A stretch of DNA of 64,000 nt. It comes from Halobacillus locisalis (GTDB lineage Bacteria > Bacillota > Bacilli > Bacillales > Halobacillaceae). This document shows, piece after piece, positions 28,497-37,546 of the stretch. Within the stretch, counting starts at the first letter, position 1; the number at the start of each line of letters is the position of its first letter. The position numbers and the translations under genes are program-made. Under the pieces are notes generated by a model. That model had not been told where the DNA came from. It did not search any database and was given only the letters and a program-made list of their open reading frames with translations. Location of the stretch: positions 1 to 64,000 of the forward strand of contig NZ_JACEFG010000001.1 of the NCBI RefSeq assembly GCF_013694105.1, read 5' to 3'.

Positions 28497-28675
28497 ACGC
28501 ATGGAAGGCGTAGGAGGTTGAACACTTTTTCTCTTGTACGTTCCATGGTAAGATTAAAAGCGTTCTGACTATTCCTGGTCTCCTTTAAGGATGTTCCTGA
28601 GAATAAATCGCAACTTTATGATTTTTACATACACTATACTTAAAGTGATCCACTTTATTTTGGAGGTTCTTGTTT

Positions 28676-29971
28676 ATGACGACTTACCATTTTGTTGGTA
28701 TTAAAGGAACAGGAATGAGTTCGCTTGCCCAAATTCTGCATGATTCTGGCGAGAAAGTGCAAGGATCAGACGTAGATAAACACTTTTTCACTCAAGAAGT
28801 TTTGGAAGAGAAAAATATCGAGATCATGCCTTTTGCAAAAGAAAACATTCAGGAAGGGCTGACGATCATCGCTGGTAATGCTTTCGGGGATGATCATGAA
28901 GAGATTCAAGAAGCTCATCGTCTAGGTTTACCTTATTACCGATATCATGAGTTCTTAGGTGAATGGTTACAAAAATACACAAGTATTGCGGTCACTGGGG
29001 CGCACGGTAAGACCTCTACGACAGGTCTGCTCGCTCACGTGTTGACGGAGAACTATCCCACCTCCTATTTGATAGGAGACGGTACGGGAAGAGGACATGA
29101 GAACAGTCAATATTTTGCCTTCGAAGCTTGTGAATATCGTAGACATTTCCTAGAATATCATCCGGATTATGCGATTATGACGAATGTCGACTTCGATCAT
29201 CCGGATTATTTCACGAGCGTAGATGATGTTTTCGATGCTTTTCAGGATATGGCGAAGCAAGTGAAAAAGGGCATTATCGCTTGTGGGGATGACGAGCATT
29301 TGCAACATATCCAGGCAAATGTTCCAGTTCTTTATTATGGCTTCTCGGATACGAACGATTTTCAAGCCCAGAACATTCGGGAAAATGAAGAAGGTACGAT
29401 GTTTGATGTTTTCGTGAGAAATAACTTCTATGAAACGTTCACCATCCCACAGTATGGAAATCATACGGTGTTGAACGCGCTAAGCGTGATTGCTATTTGT
29501 CATTATGAAAATATGCAGCCTGAACAGATTCAGAAGCTCGCTACTTTCAAGGGAGTAAAGCGCCGCTTCACAGAAACGAAGCATCATGACCAAATTCTCG
29601 TAGATGACTATGCTCATCACCCGATTGAGATTACAGCGACGATTGATACGGCGCGCAAGAAATATAAAGAACGCCCAGTGGTGGCGATTTTTCAGCCTCA
29701 CACGTTTACACGTACGAAGACATTTTTGAACGAGTTTGCGGAAAGCTTGAAACAAGCCGATCACGTTTATCTTTGCGATATTTTCGGGTCCGCACGTGAA
29801 AACGAAGGAAAGCTGACGATTGAAAATTTACAAGAGTTGATTCCAGAAGCTGAAATTCTTCATTTGGATGAGACGGAATCTTTACAATCCTATTCAGACG
29901 GCGTTCTGCTATTTATGGGAGCTGGAGATATACAAAAGTTTCAAAAAGCATATGAAGAGCAAGTCCACTAA
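28676..29971 (+). CDS. murC: UDP-N-acetylmuramate--L-alanine ligase MurC
   Basis: A 431-residue Mur ligase that joins L-Ala to UDP-MurNAc in the cytosol using ATP. The N-terminal nucleotide-sugar domain has [17 protein letters not shown], the ATP loop is [12 protein letters not shown] at about residue 109, and [12 protein letters not shown] with FQPHTFTRT marks the C-terminal domain. ATG 28676 has GGAGG 9 nt upstream. The position before ytxGHJ is conserved in B. subtilis. Confidence 0.95.
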   Translation: MTTYHFVGIKGTGMSSLAQILHDSGEKVQGSDVDKHFFTQEVLEEKNIEIMPFAKENIQEGLTIIAGNAFGDDHEEIQEAHRLGLPYYRYHEFLGEWLQKYTSIAVTGAHGKTSTTGLLAHVLTENYPTSYLIGDGTGRGHENSQYFAFEACEYRRHFLEYHPDYAIMTNVDFDHPDYFTSVDDVFDAFQDMAKQVKKGIIACGDDEHLQHIQANVPVLYYGFSDTNDFQAQNIRENEEGTMFDVFVRNNFYETFTIPQYGNHTVLNALSVIAICHYENMQPEQIQKLATFKGVKRRFTETKHHDQILVDDYAHHPIEITATIDTARKKYKERPVVAIFQPHTFTRTKTFLNEFAESLKQADHVYLCDIFGSARENEGKLTIENLQELIPEAEILHLDETESLQSYSDGVLLFMGAGDIQKFQKAYEEQVH

Positions 29972-30004
29972 AAAACGTGCGGATCAACTGGTCCGCACGT
30001 TTCT
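29971..30004 (+). terminator. Terminator after murC
   Basis: AAACGTGCGGA / TCCGCACGTTT, 11 bp stem around TCAACTGG, with only a short T-tail. Confidence 0.75.
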
Positions 30005-30048
30005 AATTACACTATGAAGAAAAAAGGTAACAAAAAATGTAGAGGAAA

Positions 30049-30079
30049 AGAGGAAAATGTATCTTGTGCCTCGAATAAT
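30049..30079 (+). promoter_or_regulatory. Candidate sigma-H promoter of ytxGHJ
   Basis: AGAGGAAAA (30049-30057) and GAAT (30073-30076) fit the sigma-H pattern RnAGGAWWW-N12-RnnGAATWW except for a C where R is expected. It lies upstream of the sigma-B-like site. Confidence 0.4.
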
Positions 30080-30089
30080 AACATATAAC

Positions 30090-30115
30090 GTTTTAATTCC
30101 CATGAAAATGGGTAT
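30090..30115 (+). promoter_or_regulatory. Candidate sigma-B promoter of ytxGHJ
   Basis: GTTTTA (30090-30095), 14 nt, then GGGTAT (30110-30115), which is the exact sigma-B -10 consensus. The spacer contains a small hairpin CCCAT-GAAA-ATGGG. The same region could give an overlapping TATAAT -10. Sigma-B and sigma-H control of ytxGHJ is known in B. subtilis. Confidence 0.65.
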
Positions 30116-30156
30116 AATTAAAAAGATAAATACATATTGAAGGAGTGTGCAGGGGG

Positions 30157-30567
30157 ATGATCATCATTTTGTACATTGCTGCTTTAATTGCAGCAGTGGC
30201 TTTTGCTGTTCTTGCCATTTTCTTGGCTAGGACTTTGACCGCTGTTCGTCGAACGATGAATAATGTCGCCGACACCCTTGAAGGTGTTGAAAAACAAATG
30301 GAGGGTATTACATTAGAAACGACAGCTCTCCTGAATAAAACAAACAAGCTAGCCGAAGATGTCGGTGAGAAGTCCCAGAAGCTGAATACCTTAGTTGATG
30401 GAGTGAAAGGAATCGGGGATTCCGTTCAAGAGTTTAACCAATCCTTGCGGTCCGTATCACGTGGGTTGACGAAGTCAGCTAATGATCACACGGAAACCGC
30501 GGCTCAAGCCATGAAGTGGGGACAAGTCGCGATTAATCTATGGAAGAAAGCTAAAAAAGAAATTTAA
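30157..30567 (+). CDS. ytxG: DUF948 general stress protein YtxG
   Basis: A 136-residue protein with one N-terminal membrane helix (IIILYIAALIAAVAFAVLA) and a long amphipathic helical remainder (DUF948), for example LEGVEKQMEGITLETTALL. It probably sits on the membrane with the helices in the cytosol. Function is unknown beyond the general stress link in B. subtilis. ATG 30157 has GAAGGAG 11 nt upstream; an earlier GTG (30145) overlaps that RBS. ytxH follows by 21 nt. Confidence 0.85.
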   Translation: MIIILYIAALIAAVAFAVLAIFLARTLTAVRRTMNNVADTLEGVEKQMEGITLETTALLNKTNKLAEDVGEKSQKLNTLVDGVKGIGDSVQEFNQSLRSVSRGLTKSANDHTETAAQAMKWGQVAINLWKKAKKEI

Positions 30568-30588
30568 TTCTAAAGAGGAGGAATTCAA

Positions 30589-31017
30589 ATGGCACAACAG
30601 AACAACAATCAATCAAATGGAAATGGTAGGGATTTCGTATTAGGATCTCTGATCGGAGGAGTTGTAGGAGCGGTCGTTGCCCTACTATTTGCACCAAAAT
30701 CAGGTCGTGAACTACGTGACAACATCAACGAAAGCTCTGGGGAGTGGAGAGAACGTGCTGGTGAGTGGAAAGACGTAGCTTATGAAAAGAGTGGGGAATG
30801 GAAGAATCGCGCTGTAGAGACATCTTCTCAGTGGTCTAAGAATGTATCTGAGAAATCCAATGAAGTATCTGGAAAAGTCAAAGACAAAGTGAAAAATATT
30901 CGTTCTAACGAAGATGATGAAGCCGAAAAAGCGGCTCAAGAAGTAGCAGAAGCGATTGAAGAGGCTGCTCAGGAATTAGAGAAACAGCAAGACTCTACAA
31001 CGTCATCGAACTTATAA
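30589..31017 (+). CDS. ytxH: General stress protein YtxH
   Basis: A 142-residue protein with a glycine-rich hydrophobic segment (FVLGSLIGGVVGAVVALLF) followed by PKSGRELRDN, the YtxH signature. The central part repeats helices of 7 or 11 residues around GEW (SGEWRERAGEW, KSGEWKNRA), like some plant desiccation proteins. The C-terminus is Glu/Gln-rich. It is thought to protect under stress. A hairpin follows, which may lower expression of ytxJ. Confidence 0.88.
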   Translation: MAQQNNNQSNGNGRDFVLGSLIGGVVGAVVALLFAPKSGRELRDNINESSGEWRERAGEWKDVAYEKSGEWKNRAVETSSQWSKNVSEKSNEVSGKVKDKVKNIRSNEDDEAEKAAQEVAEAIEEAAQELEKQQDSTTSSNL

Positions 31018-31023
31018 TATAAT

Positions 31024-31053
31024 GAAGTGGAGGCGATGCGCCTCCACTTTTTC
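31024..31053 (+). terminator. Hairpin between ytxH and ytxJ (attenuator or partial terminator)
   Basis: GTGGAGGCG / CGCCTCCAC, 9 bp with ATG loop, followed by TTTTTCATTTTT. It lies inside the ytxGHJ unit, so some read-through is expected. Confidence 0.7.
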
Positions 31054-31075
31054 ATTTTTGAAAGGAGAGACCAAA

Positions 31076-31399
31076 ATGAGCATACAGGTCTTAACGAACG
31101 AGAAAGACTTTCGAGATACGTTAGAGAAGGATGCTTCCTTCTTTTTATTGAAAAACAGTTTAACCTGCCCCATCAGTTCAGCTGCACACCAAGAATATGA
31201 GAAATTCAGTGAAGTGTCTTCTCTTCCTTGTTATGTGTTGCATGTACAAGAAGCCAGAGATCTCTCACAGTCGATAGCTAAGGAGTTCAGTGTCAGACAT
31301 GAATCTCCGCAGGCCTTGCTTTTCCAAAATGGAGAGGTTATATGGAATGATAGCCATGGGTCTATTACGAAACAAAAATTAGTGCAAGTTGGGCAGTAA
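31076..31399 (+). CDS. ytxJ: Bacillithiol system protein YtxJ (monothiol thioredoxin-like)
   Basis: A 107-residue thioredoxin-fold protein of the DUF2847/YtxJ family with the single-Cys motif LTCPISSAA instead of CxxC. The family has been linked with removal of bacillithiol from proteins; its exact substrate is open. ATG 31076 has AAAGGAGA upstream. It ends the ytxGHJ unit before a terminator shared with the convergent FtsA-like gene. Confidence 0.85.
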   Translation: MSIQVLTNEKDFRDTLEKDASFFLLKNSLTCPISSAAHQEYEKFSEVSSLPCYVLHVQEARDLSQSIAKEFSVRHESPQALLFQNGEVIWNDSHGSITKQKLVQVGQ

Positions 31400-31432
31400 A
31401 GAAGATTCTTTTAATAGGAAAATCCAATACGT

Positions 31433-31480
31433 AAAAGAAAGAGGCACTGGAAGGGATCCAGCGCCTCTTTCTTTTTTACT
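31433..31480. terminator. Bidirectional terminator between ytxJ and the FtsA-like gene
   Basis: AAAAGAAAGAGGC / GCGCCTCTTTCTTTT plus an inner CTGGA / TCCAG make a long stem, followed by T-runs on both strands. Confidence 0.88.
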
Positions 31481-31485
31481 ATATA

Positions 31486-33642
31486 TTACGAATCAACGCG
31501 TTGTGGTGCAGCAATCTTCAGCCGATCCCCCGGGTGAATGGGTTCGTGGAAAGAGGTCTGCTTTCCATTTCTGTAAAGTTCAAAGGGCCTTGGCACTTGA
31601 GATAACTCAATATCCACATAGCGGAAAACGTCTTGGAATATAAATGGTTTATGATCCACGTCTTCTGTAGTGACTTGTTCACCTGGACCTATACAATCGT
31701 CCCCTGAAAGTTCTTCTTCTCCCCGTTTAACTCTGATACGCTGTTTATTCAATTCGATCGGTTGACCTTCAAAGAATACATCCACTTTTTCCTTCACTTC
31801 AAAGCCGAGAAGTTGTAACAGTTCTGCATATGAAGCTTTATCTTGAGGCTTAGTGTGAATGCTGTCACCGTCTTGGATGAGTGTTGTAAGGTCAGCAGTA
31901 CTTCCGTTTCTTAAAATCGTGTTCACGTCGTAAGGCCAAGGGAAGGATGAACCGTTCACCCATAGAGAAGGCGAAGAAGAGCTATCCAGTTCCTGATCCC
32001 CAAGCTTTTGCAAAAGCTTTTTTAAGTCACCTATCGTTTTCAACTCAAGATGTTCAACTTGATCATGATCCCGAATACATTGTTCTCTGTTTGCAATCTT
32101 GCCATTTATTAAAACGGCAGGTGCTGATAATGAATACCTTCTTTCGTTGAATATGATATCCAGCGTGGTCATATCTCCAATCAAGTCTTCTGCTGTAACG
32201 GTAGGAGGGGAACCGTCCATTCCCTGCTGCACTTGTACAGAATCTCCGTGTTGTATAGGAGTTTCTAGGGTCGCCTGCTCATTATTTAAAGTGAGAGAAG
32301 GGCGTGTGCCGAACGACCCCTTTAAAGGGATGGTAGAGCCGTTAACAGTAATCATGTAAGCTTGCCCGGGCTTTCCGTACAAGTGCGATAGATCGATTCC
32401 AGCTGATAATAAGCTATCTCCAACGGTTAACGACTTCATGTCGAACAATCGTATCGCGCGACTATTGACTTCAACACTGATGTAATGAACAGGGTTTTGT
32501 TTGGCTGCAATGGCAATTCCTACAGGAGTAACGAAATCTGGTCCTTGTGGAAGGTGATCTTTATCTTCTAAGCCTTGTATGGCATCAATGCCACGTATGG
32601 CGACACGATTTTCTGGTAAGTTCAGTTTCTTTGCTAATCGTTTCGTCAAATCGGGTGTCTGACTACCTCCCCCCACAAGCATGACGGCTTTAGGCGCTTT
32701 TCCATTCATGAGCAAGATTTCATCTCCGATTCGATTCGCGAGTAAGTCAATGCTTGGTTCAATTTGTCCCACAAGCGTTTCATAACTGACTTCAGTTTCG
32801 AAGCCGAGAATGTCCGTCATCATGGCTTGTCCTTGCTCGCTCACCTGTCTTTTAGCAGCCTCTGCCAGAGGAAAATCTAGTAAGTAGGCATCGCTGATCG
32901 CTTCGGTTATTTCATCTCCTGCGACGGGAACCATTCCATAAGCCGTAACGGTTCCTTCATCCGTAATGGCTATGTCGCTTGTACCTGCTCCGATATCTAC
33001 TAACGCTACGTTCAAGCGTCTCATAGAGGGTGGAATCAACACTTGAATGGCTGCAATCGGTTCAAGTGTGAGAGCGTCCATTTGCAAGCCGGCTCGCTGT
33101 AGTGCTGAAATCAATGATTCGACAACCACTTTCGGTAAGAATGTAGCAATGATCTCGATAGTAGCTTCATTCCCTTGTTGATCTATTAAGGAGCCTATGG
33201 GCTGGTCATCCAAGTAATAATGAAGTACAGAATACCCTACGCAGTAGTAATCCGTGCTTTTTGTGTCTGTAGCGTCTAATGCCATCTCATATTGCGCCTG
33301 TTGAACAGCGCTGAGCTCTAAGTGTGACACATCATCATATGTCATTAGTGGGTGGTTATGTATCGCTCTCTTTATAGACGTTCGATGCGTTCTTAAGGCA
33401 CGTCCAGCTGCTGCAACACACACTTTTGTCAGCTCACCATGCCGTTCTTCTAACTCCTGCTTAACGTCTTCGATGACTTTAGAAACGGATAATACGTCAT
33501 GAATTTGACCGTCCAACATGGAGCGTTCTTCATGTTCTTTTGTAATCATATCAGCTACTCGATATGAGGAACCGTTCTTTTTCATGATGATTCCAACGAC
33601 AGATCTCGTTCCTATATCTAGTGCGAAAATTTTCTCATCCAT
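31486..33642 (-). CDS. FtsA-like actin-family ATPase with serial beta-grasp-like repeats
   Basis: A 718-residue protein of the FtsA/PilM/MreB-like ATPase fold. The phosphate loops are ALDIGTRSVVG (residues ~7-17) and VALVDIGAGTSDIAI (~213), and the adenosine motif is VMLVGGGSQTPDLTKRL (~320). An insertion between the first subdomains (VCVAAAGRALRTHR) fits FtsA subdomain 1C. Residues ~395-718 hold about five units with an NG turn and a later GD pair: ITVNGST...QHGDSV, VLINGK, LWVNGSS...QDGDSI, VFFEGQ, LYRNGKQ...HPGDRL. It lacks an obvious amphipathic tail. Not found at this place in B. subtilis. Often called cell division FtsA-like; role unknown. Confidence 0.8.
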   Translation of the reverse strand: MDEKIFALDIGTRSVVGIIMKKNGSSYRVADMITKEHEERSMLDGQIHDVLSVSKVIEDVKQELEERHGELTKVCVAAAGRALRTHRTSIKRAIHNHPLMTYDDVSHLELSAVQQAQYEMALDATDTKSTDYYCVGYSVLHYYLDDQPIGSLIDQQGNEATIEIIATFLPKVVVESLISALQRAGLQMDALTLEPIAAIQVLIPPSMRRLNVALVDIGAGTSDIAITDEGTVTAYGMVPVAGDEITEAISDAYLLDFPLAEAAKRQVSEQGQAMMTDILGFETEVSYETLVGQIEPSIDLLANRIGDEILLMNGKAPKAVMLVGGGSQTPDLTKRLAKKLNLPENRVAIRGIDAIQGLEDKDHLPQGPDFVTPVGIAIAAKQNPVHYISVEVNSRAIRLFDMKSLTVGDSLLSAGIDLSHLYGKPGQAYMITVNGSTIPLKGSFGTRPSLTLNNEQATLETPIQHGDSVQVQQGMDGSPPTVTAEDLIGDMTTLDIIFNERRYSLSAPAVLINGKIANREQCIRDHDQVEHLELKTIGDLKKLLQKLGDQELDSSSSPSLWVNGSSFPWPYDVNTILRNGSTADLTTLIQDGDSIHTKPQDKASYAELLQLLGFEVKEKVDVFFEGQPIELNKQRIRVKRGEEELSGDDCIGPGEQVTTEDVDHKPFIFQDVFRYVDIELSQVPRPFELYRNGKQTSFHEPIHPGDRLKIAAPQRVDS

Positions 33643-33801
33643 CTGCTATTTAACCTCCGAGTGGAAAAAATTCTTACTTTTCTTTTGTGAAAACCTTTTC
33701 TAAGGGTGACAACATTCGAAATATTAGCTATAATTGTCCCTAATTATCTTAAAAGTATCACATTTCAACAGAACAATAAACTATCATAGGGGGACGAATT
33801 G

Positions 33802-34860
33802 ATGAGTAACCAAAAGCTCGACCATTTACGCAGCCAGTTAGACGATGTTAATTTGCAGCTATTGAATTTAATTAATAAACGCGGTGACTTGGTAAAGGAA
33901 ATAGGGCAAATTAAAGAACAGCAAGGGACCAATCGATTTGATCCCGTGCGCGAGAGAGCGATGCTGGATCATTTATCGAATCATAACCAGGGGCCATTCG
34001 AAGACTCGACAGTTGTTCATTTATTCAAAGAGATCTTCAAAGCAGGATTAGAGCTTCAAGAAGATGATCATAGAAAAGCGTTGCTTGTATCTCGTAAGAA
34101 GAAGCCTGAAGATACCATCGTCAACATCAACGGTGAAAAGATCGGAGAAGGGGATCCGAGCTTCATTATGGGACCTTGTGCTGTAGAAAGCTATGAACAA
34201 GTATCGACCGTTGCGCAGGCTGTAAAAGAACAAGGTCTTACTTTAATACGTGGAGGAGCTTTCAAGCCACGTACGTCTCCTTATGACTTCCAAGGGTTAG
34301 GCATTGAAGGGTTGAAGATGTTGAAACAGGCAGCAGATGAGCAAGGCTTAGCTGTAGTCAGTGAAATCGTCAATCCAGCTGATATTGAAGAAGCCCTCGA
34401 TTACTTAGACGTTATTCAAATTGGTGCGCGCAACATGCAAAACTTTGAATTGTTAAAAGCGGCTGGATCTGTGAATAAACCCGTATTGCTAAAAAGAGGC
34501 ATGTCTGCAACGATTTCCGAATTCATAAACGCAGCAGAATACATCATATCTCGAGGAAATGAAAATATTATCCTTTGTGAACGTGGTATTCGGACTTATG
34601 AGAAAGCGACAAGAAACACGTTGGATATCTCATCTGTTCCGATCCTTAAACAGGAAACTCATTTGCCTGTCATGGTAGACGTCACACACTCAACAGGACG
34701 CAGGGACCTCCTGTTGCCTGCGGCTAAAGCAGCGCTGGCAATTGGTGCTGACGGCGTCATGGCAGAAGTTCACCCAGACCCTGCTGTTGCATTGTCTGAT
34801 TCCGCTCAACAAATGGATATCCCAACCTTCCAATCATTCATGAGTGAATTGAGAAGATAA
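33802..34860 (+). CDS. aroA: Bifunctional chorismate mutase / DAHP synthase AroA
   Basis: A 352-residue fusion. Residues ~1-85 form a chorismate mutase ([20 protein letters not shown]), and residues ~105-350 form a type I DAHP synthase: [39 protein letters not shown] and [10 protein letters not shown]. It makes DAHP from PEP and erythrose 4-phosphate at the head of the shikimate pathway; the mutase part also senses chorismate/prephenate for feedback. ATG 33802 has AGGGGGAC about 7 nt upstream. In B. subtilis it lies next to ccpA; here an 800-nt repeat block comes between. Confidence 0.95.
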   Translation: MSNQKLDHLRSQLDDVNLQLLNLINKRGDLVKEIGQIKEQQGTNRFDPVRERAMLDHLSNHNQGPFEDSTVVHLFKEIFKAGLELQEDDHRKALLVSRKKKPEDTIVNINGEKIGEGDPSFIMGPCAVESYEQVSTVAQAVKEQGLTLIRGGAFKPRTSPYDFQGLGIEGLKMLKQAADEQGLAVVSEIVNPADIEEALDYLDVIQIGARNMQNFELLKAAGSVNKPVLLKRGMSATISEFINAAEYIISRGNENIILCERGIRTYEKATRNTLDISSVPILKQETHLPVMVDVTHSTGRRDLLLPAAKAALAIGADGVMAEVHPDPAVALSDSAQQMDIPTFQSFMSELRR

Positions 34861-34866
34861 AAGAAG

Positions 34867-34896
34867 GAAGAGTCAGGCATACGCCTGGCTCTTTTT
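34867..34896 (+). terminator. Terminator after aroA
   Basis: AGTCAGGC / GCCTGGCT stem with ATAC loop and TTTTT. Confidence 0.85.
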
Positions 34897-35007
34897 ATAT
34901 GAAGAATACTACCAAACCTTCCTCATCTTCAGCTAATTCGGCAATCGGGCAGGATTGTTGAAGACTCGATATCGAGATGTTGCTAGGTTCGTCACCATAT
35001 GAGAGAC

Positions 35008-35135
35008 AGGGGTGGTTTTGAAACAACTCGCTTTCCTGCGGGGGAGCCGCCGAGCCTCCTCGGTCGTTGCACTCCCTGTGGGGTCTCGACTAGGTCCTTC
35101 TCCCGCGGGAGTCTCGCTGTTTCAAAACCACCCCT
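35008..35135. repeat. Long palindromic repeat, locus 1 element A
   Basis: Perfect 18 bp terminal inverted repeats, AGGGGTGGTTTTGAAACA and its complement, enclose a GC-rich core with GCTTTCCTGCGGGGGAG and CTCCCTGTGGGGTCTCG. A closely related copy is at 61245-61347. The surrounding ~800 nt (34897-35668) hold no gene. Confidence 0.85.
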
Positions 35136-35291
35136 ACCGACATCGAGAGGAACGAACCCCTTAGCATGATGAATGAGGGTTGATCAGCTGATAAAGCAAA
35201 GCCACTACCTTGCATAAGTCCCCTCTCCCGCATCATGCCCTTTAATGACCGGCTAGCTTCAATGTTTCCGTTCTCCTCATAAAAGCAAGAT

Positions 35292-35404
35292 GGGACGGGA
35301 AATGGTGAGACTCCTGTGGGATGTACATGATCGGTGAGATCCCGCAAGGCGAAGCCTGAGGAAGCTCAGCACATGCCCACGGAAAGCGAGCCATTTCCCG
35401 TCCC
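35292..35404. repeat. Long palindromic repeat, locus 1 element B
   Basis: Perfect 14 bp inverted repeats GGGACGGGAAATGG / CCATTTCCCGTCCC. The core shares GAGACTCCTGTGGG and CACGGAAAGCGAG with the other members (opposite orientation). It is flanked by TTTCCGTTCTCCTCATAAAA and AACGGAAACCACC, which recur at locus 3. Confidence 0.85.
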
Positions 35405-35668
35405 TTCGAACGCTACATGATGTAACGGAAACCACCAATATGTCTCAGCATTGAGTGTTCGAGATATGGGGGAGATTATTGAATGAGTAGGAAGAATAGG
35501 AGTGGGATGATAATTAATGTTTCCTAGAACAATCGTTATTCGTTATAATAAGAAGGGTATGCTAAAAGAGGAGAACTACACGAAGATTGCGGAACGTAGC
35601 TATCTATCGTATGATTATTTTATTAAACAGAAAGTCGTTTAGAGGGATTCGACGAAGGAGGATGCAAT

Positions 35669-36670
35669 ATGAATGTAACAATATATGATGTAGCAAGAGA
35701 AGCCAGCGTATCAATGGCGACGGTATCACGTGTAGTGAACGGAAATCCAAACGTGAAACCAGCAACAAGGAAAAAAGTTCACGATGCCATAGAAAGACTT
35801 GGCTATCGTCCGAATGCAGTTGCAAGAGGACTTGCGAGTAAGAAAACAACTACGGTGGGTGTCATTATCCCTGACATCTCAAGCATATTCTTTGCTGAGC
35901 TTGCTCGTGGTATTGAAGACATTGCAACGATGTACAATTACAATATTATCTTAAGTAACTCTGACCAAAATAAAGATAAGGAAATTCATTTGATCAATGC
36001 CATGTTAGGGAAACAGGTGGATGGACTTGTATTCATGGGTGGAAAAATAACAGATGACCACATTCGTGAGTTTAAGACAGCTTCTGTACCGATTGCGCTT
36101 GCAGCCACCGTTGACGAAAGTGGAGAGACACCTTCCGTTAACATCAACTATGAACAAGCCGCTTACGACGCAACGGAATTACTTCTTTCTCATCATAACG
36201 AACGAGTAGCTTTTGTTTCAGGTCCAGAGGATACAGTCGTTAATACCGAAAAACTATCTGGTTATAAACGTGCGATGAAAGATCATGGCCACGATTCCCC
36301 TGATAAATGGATCGTTACAGGCGACTACTCTTATGATTCCGGTATCGAAGCATTGGATCAGCTTCTAGAAATGGACGAGCAACCATCTGCTGTATTTGTA
36401 TCTGCTGATGAAATGGCTCTTGGTGTCATACATGGGGCACAAGACAAAGGGATGAAGGTTCCAGAAGATTTAGAGGTGTTCGGATTTGATAACACGCGCC
36501 TAGCCACAATGGTCCGACCTACTCTTTCAACAGTCGTTCAGCCAATGTATGACATCGGTGCTGTAGCTATGCGTCTATTGACTAAATTCATGAATAAAGA
36601 AGAAGTGGAAGAGCAAAGCGTGATTTTGCCTCACCGAATTATTGAAAGAAACTCAACTCAGCAGAAATAG
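35669..36670 (+). CDS. ccpA: Catabolite control protein A
   Basis: A 333-residue LacI/GalR regulator. The N-terminal HTH and hinge are [20 protein letters not shown] and [18 protein letters not shown]. The periplasmic-binding-type core has [19 protein letters not shown] and ends with [15 protein letters not shown]. With HPr-Ser46-P it binds CRE sites to control carbon flow. The RBS is AAGGAGGA. The assignment to CcpA rests on sequence likeness and on its neighbours aroA and motPS, the B. subtilis order. A TATAAT at 35544 may be its promoter. Confidence 0.95.
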   Translation: MNVTIYDVAREASVSMATVSRVVNGNPNVKPATRKKVHDAIERLGYRPNAVARGLASKKTTTVGVIIPDISSIFFAELARGIEDIATMYNYNIILSNSDQNKDKEIHLINAMLGKQVDGLVFMGGKITDDHIREFKTASVPIALAATVDESGETPSVNINYEQAAYDATELLLSHHNERVAFVSGPEDTVVNTEKLSGYKRAMKDHGHDSPDKWIVTGDYSYDSGIEALDQLLEMDEQPSAVFVSADEMALGVIHGAQDKGMKVPEDLEVFGFDNTRLATMVRPTLSTVVQPMYDIGAVAMRLLTKFMNKEEVEEQSVILPHRIIERNSTQQK

Positions 36671-36721
36671 TACCGATATAGATAGTAGACTGTATCTGTA
36701 CGAAACTGAGGAGAGAGTAAT

Positions 36722-37546
36722 ATGGCAAAGAGAGATTTATTAACTCCCATAGGGATTACCATTGGTTTCATCATGGTCATTTTCGGAATCATGTCGAATG
36801 CGGGCTTTAGTGGTATTACATCGTTTATTCAAGCGTCTTCCATTGTCATTGTTCTTGGAGGACTGATTGCTGCCTTACTTGTCAATTTCAACTTGAGTGA
36901 GCTGAAACTCACATTCCGTGTAACCAAGGAAGCGTTTAAAAGTAGCGATATGAATTTGCGTGAATTGATTACATTGTTTGTTCAATTGTCCGAAAGAGCG
37001 AGACGAGAAGGGTTGCTTGCTTTGGAAGCGGAACTAGAGGAAGTAGAAGATCCTTTTATAAAAAAAGGAATACTGCTTGCCGTGGATGGAATTGAACCTG
37101 AAGTCATCAACGATATTATGAATGCGGAAATTGTCGCCGTTGAAGAGCGTCACCAAAAAGGAAGAGCGATTTTCGAGAAGGCAGGGGAGTATGCTCCTGC
37201 TTGGGGAATGATTGGAACATTGATCGGTCTGGTTCTCATGTTACAAAGCTTGACGAGTCCCGAAACGCTTGGACCCAAAATGGCGGTTGCTTTATTGACT
37301 ACGTTTTATGGTACTCTCTTAGCTAATCTAGTGTTTATTCCGATGGCTGCTAAATTGGAGAACAAGACAGAAAAGGAAATATTCATGAAGCAAGTCATCA
37401 TTGAAGGGGTCATCGGTGTCCAGTCTGGTCAGAATCCGAAGATCCTTGAAGAAAAACTGGGTGCCTTCTTATCGGAAGAAGATAAGAAGATCGTAGAGGA
37501 AGAAAAGCAGGAGGATACTCTAGGAGAAGCGGCCAATGAAGCTTAA
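36722..37546 (+). CDS. motP: Flagellar stator protein MotP
   Basis: A 274-residue MotA/ExbB-type protein with four membrane segments (about residues 5-25, 33-55, 155-175 and 185-205). The loop segment RRGLLALEAELE-like (REGLLALEAELEEVEDPF) and GEYAPAWGMIGTLIGLVLML are stator hallmarks. With MotS it makes a sodium-driven stator unit. The C-terminal ~40 residues are very acidic. It follows ccpA by 52 nt, as in B. subtilis, and overlaps motS by 11 nt. Confidence 0.92.
   Translation: MAKRDLLTPIGITIGFIMVIFGIMSNAGFSGITSFIQASSIVIVLGGLIAALLVNFNLSELKLTFRVTKEAFKSSDMNLRELITLFVQLSERARREGLLALEAELEEVEDPFIKKGILLAVDGIEPEVINDIMNAEIVAVEERHQKGRAIFEKAGEYAPAWGMIGTLIGLVLMLQSLTSPETLGPKMAVALLTTFYGTLLANLVFIPMAAKLENKTEKEIFMKQVIIEGVIGVQSGQNPKILEEKLGAFLSEEDKKIVEEEKQEDTLGEAANEA

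Noticed and set aside
31024-31053. End of the ytxGH transcription unit
   Set aside because: ytxJ has its own RBS 8 nt after the hairpin region and no promoter is seen between, so partial read-through is more likely.
35090-35347. Minus-strand frame across the locus 1 repeats
   Set aside because: It runs through two palindromes and the spacer between them; composition is that of the repeats.
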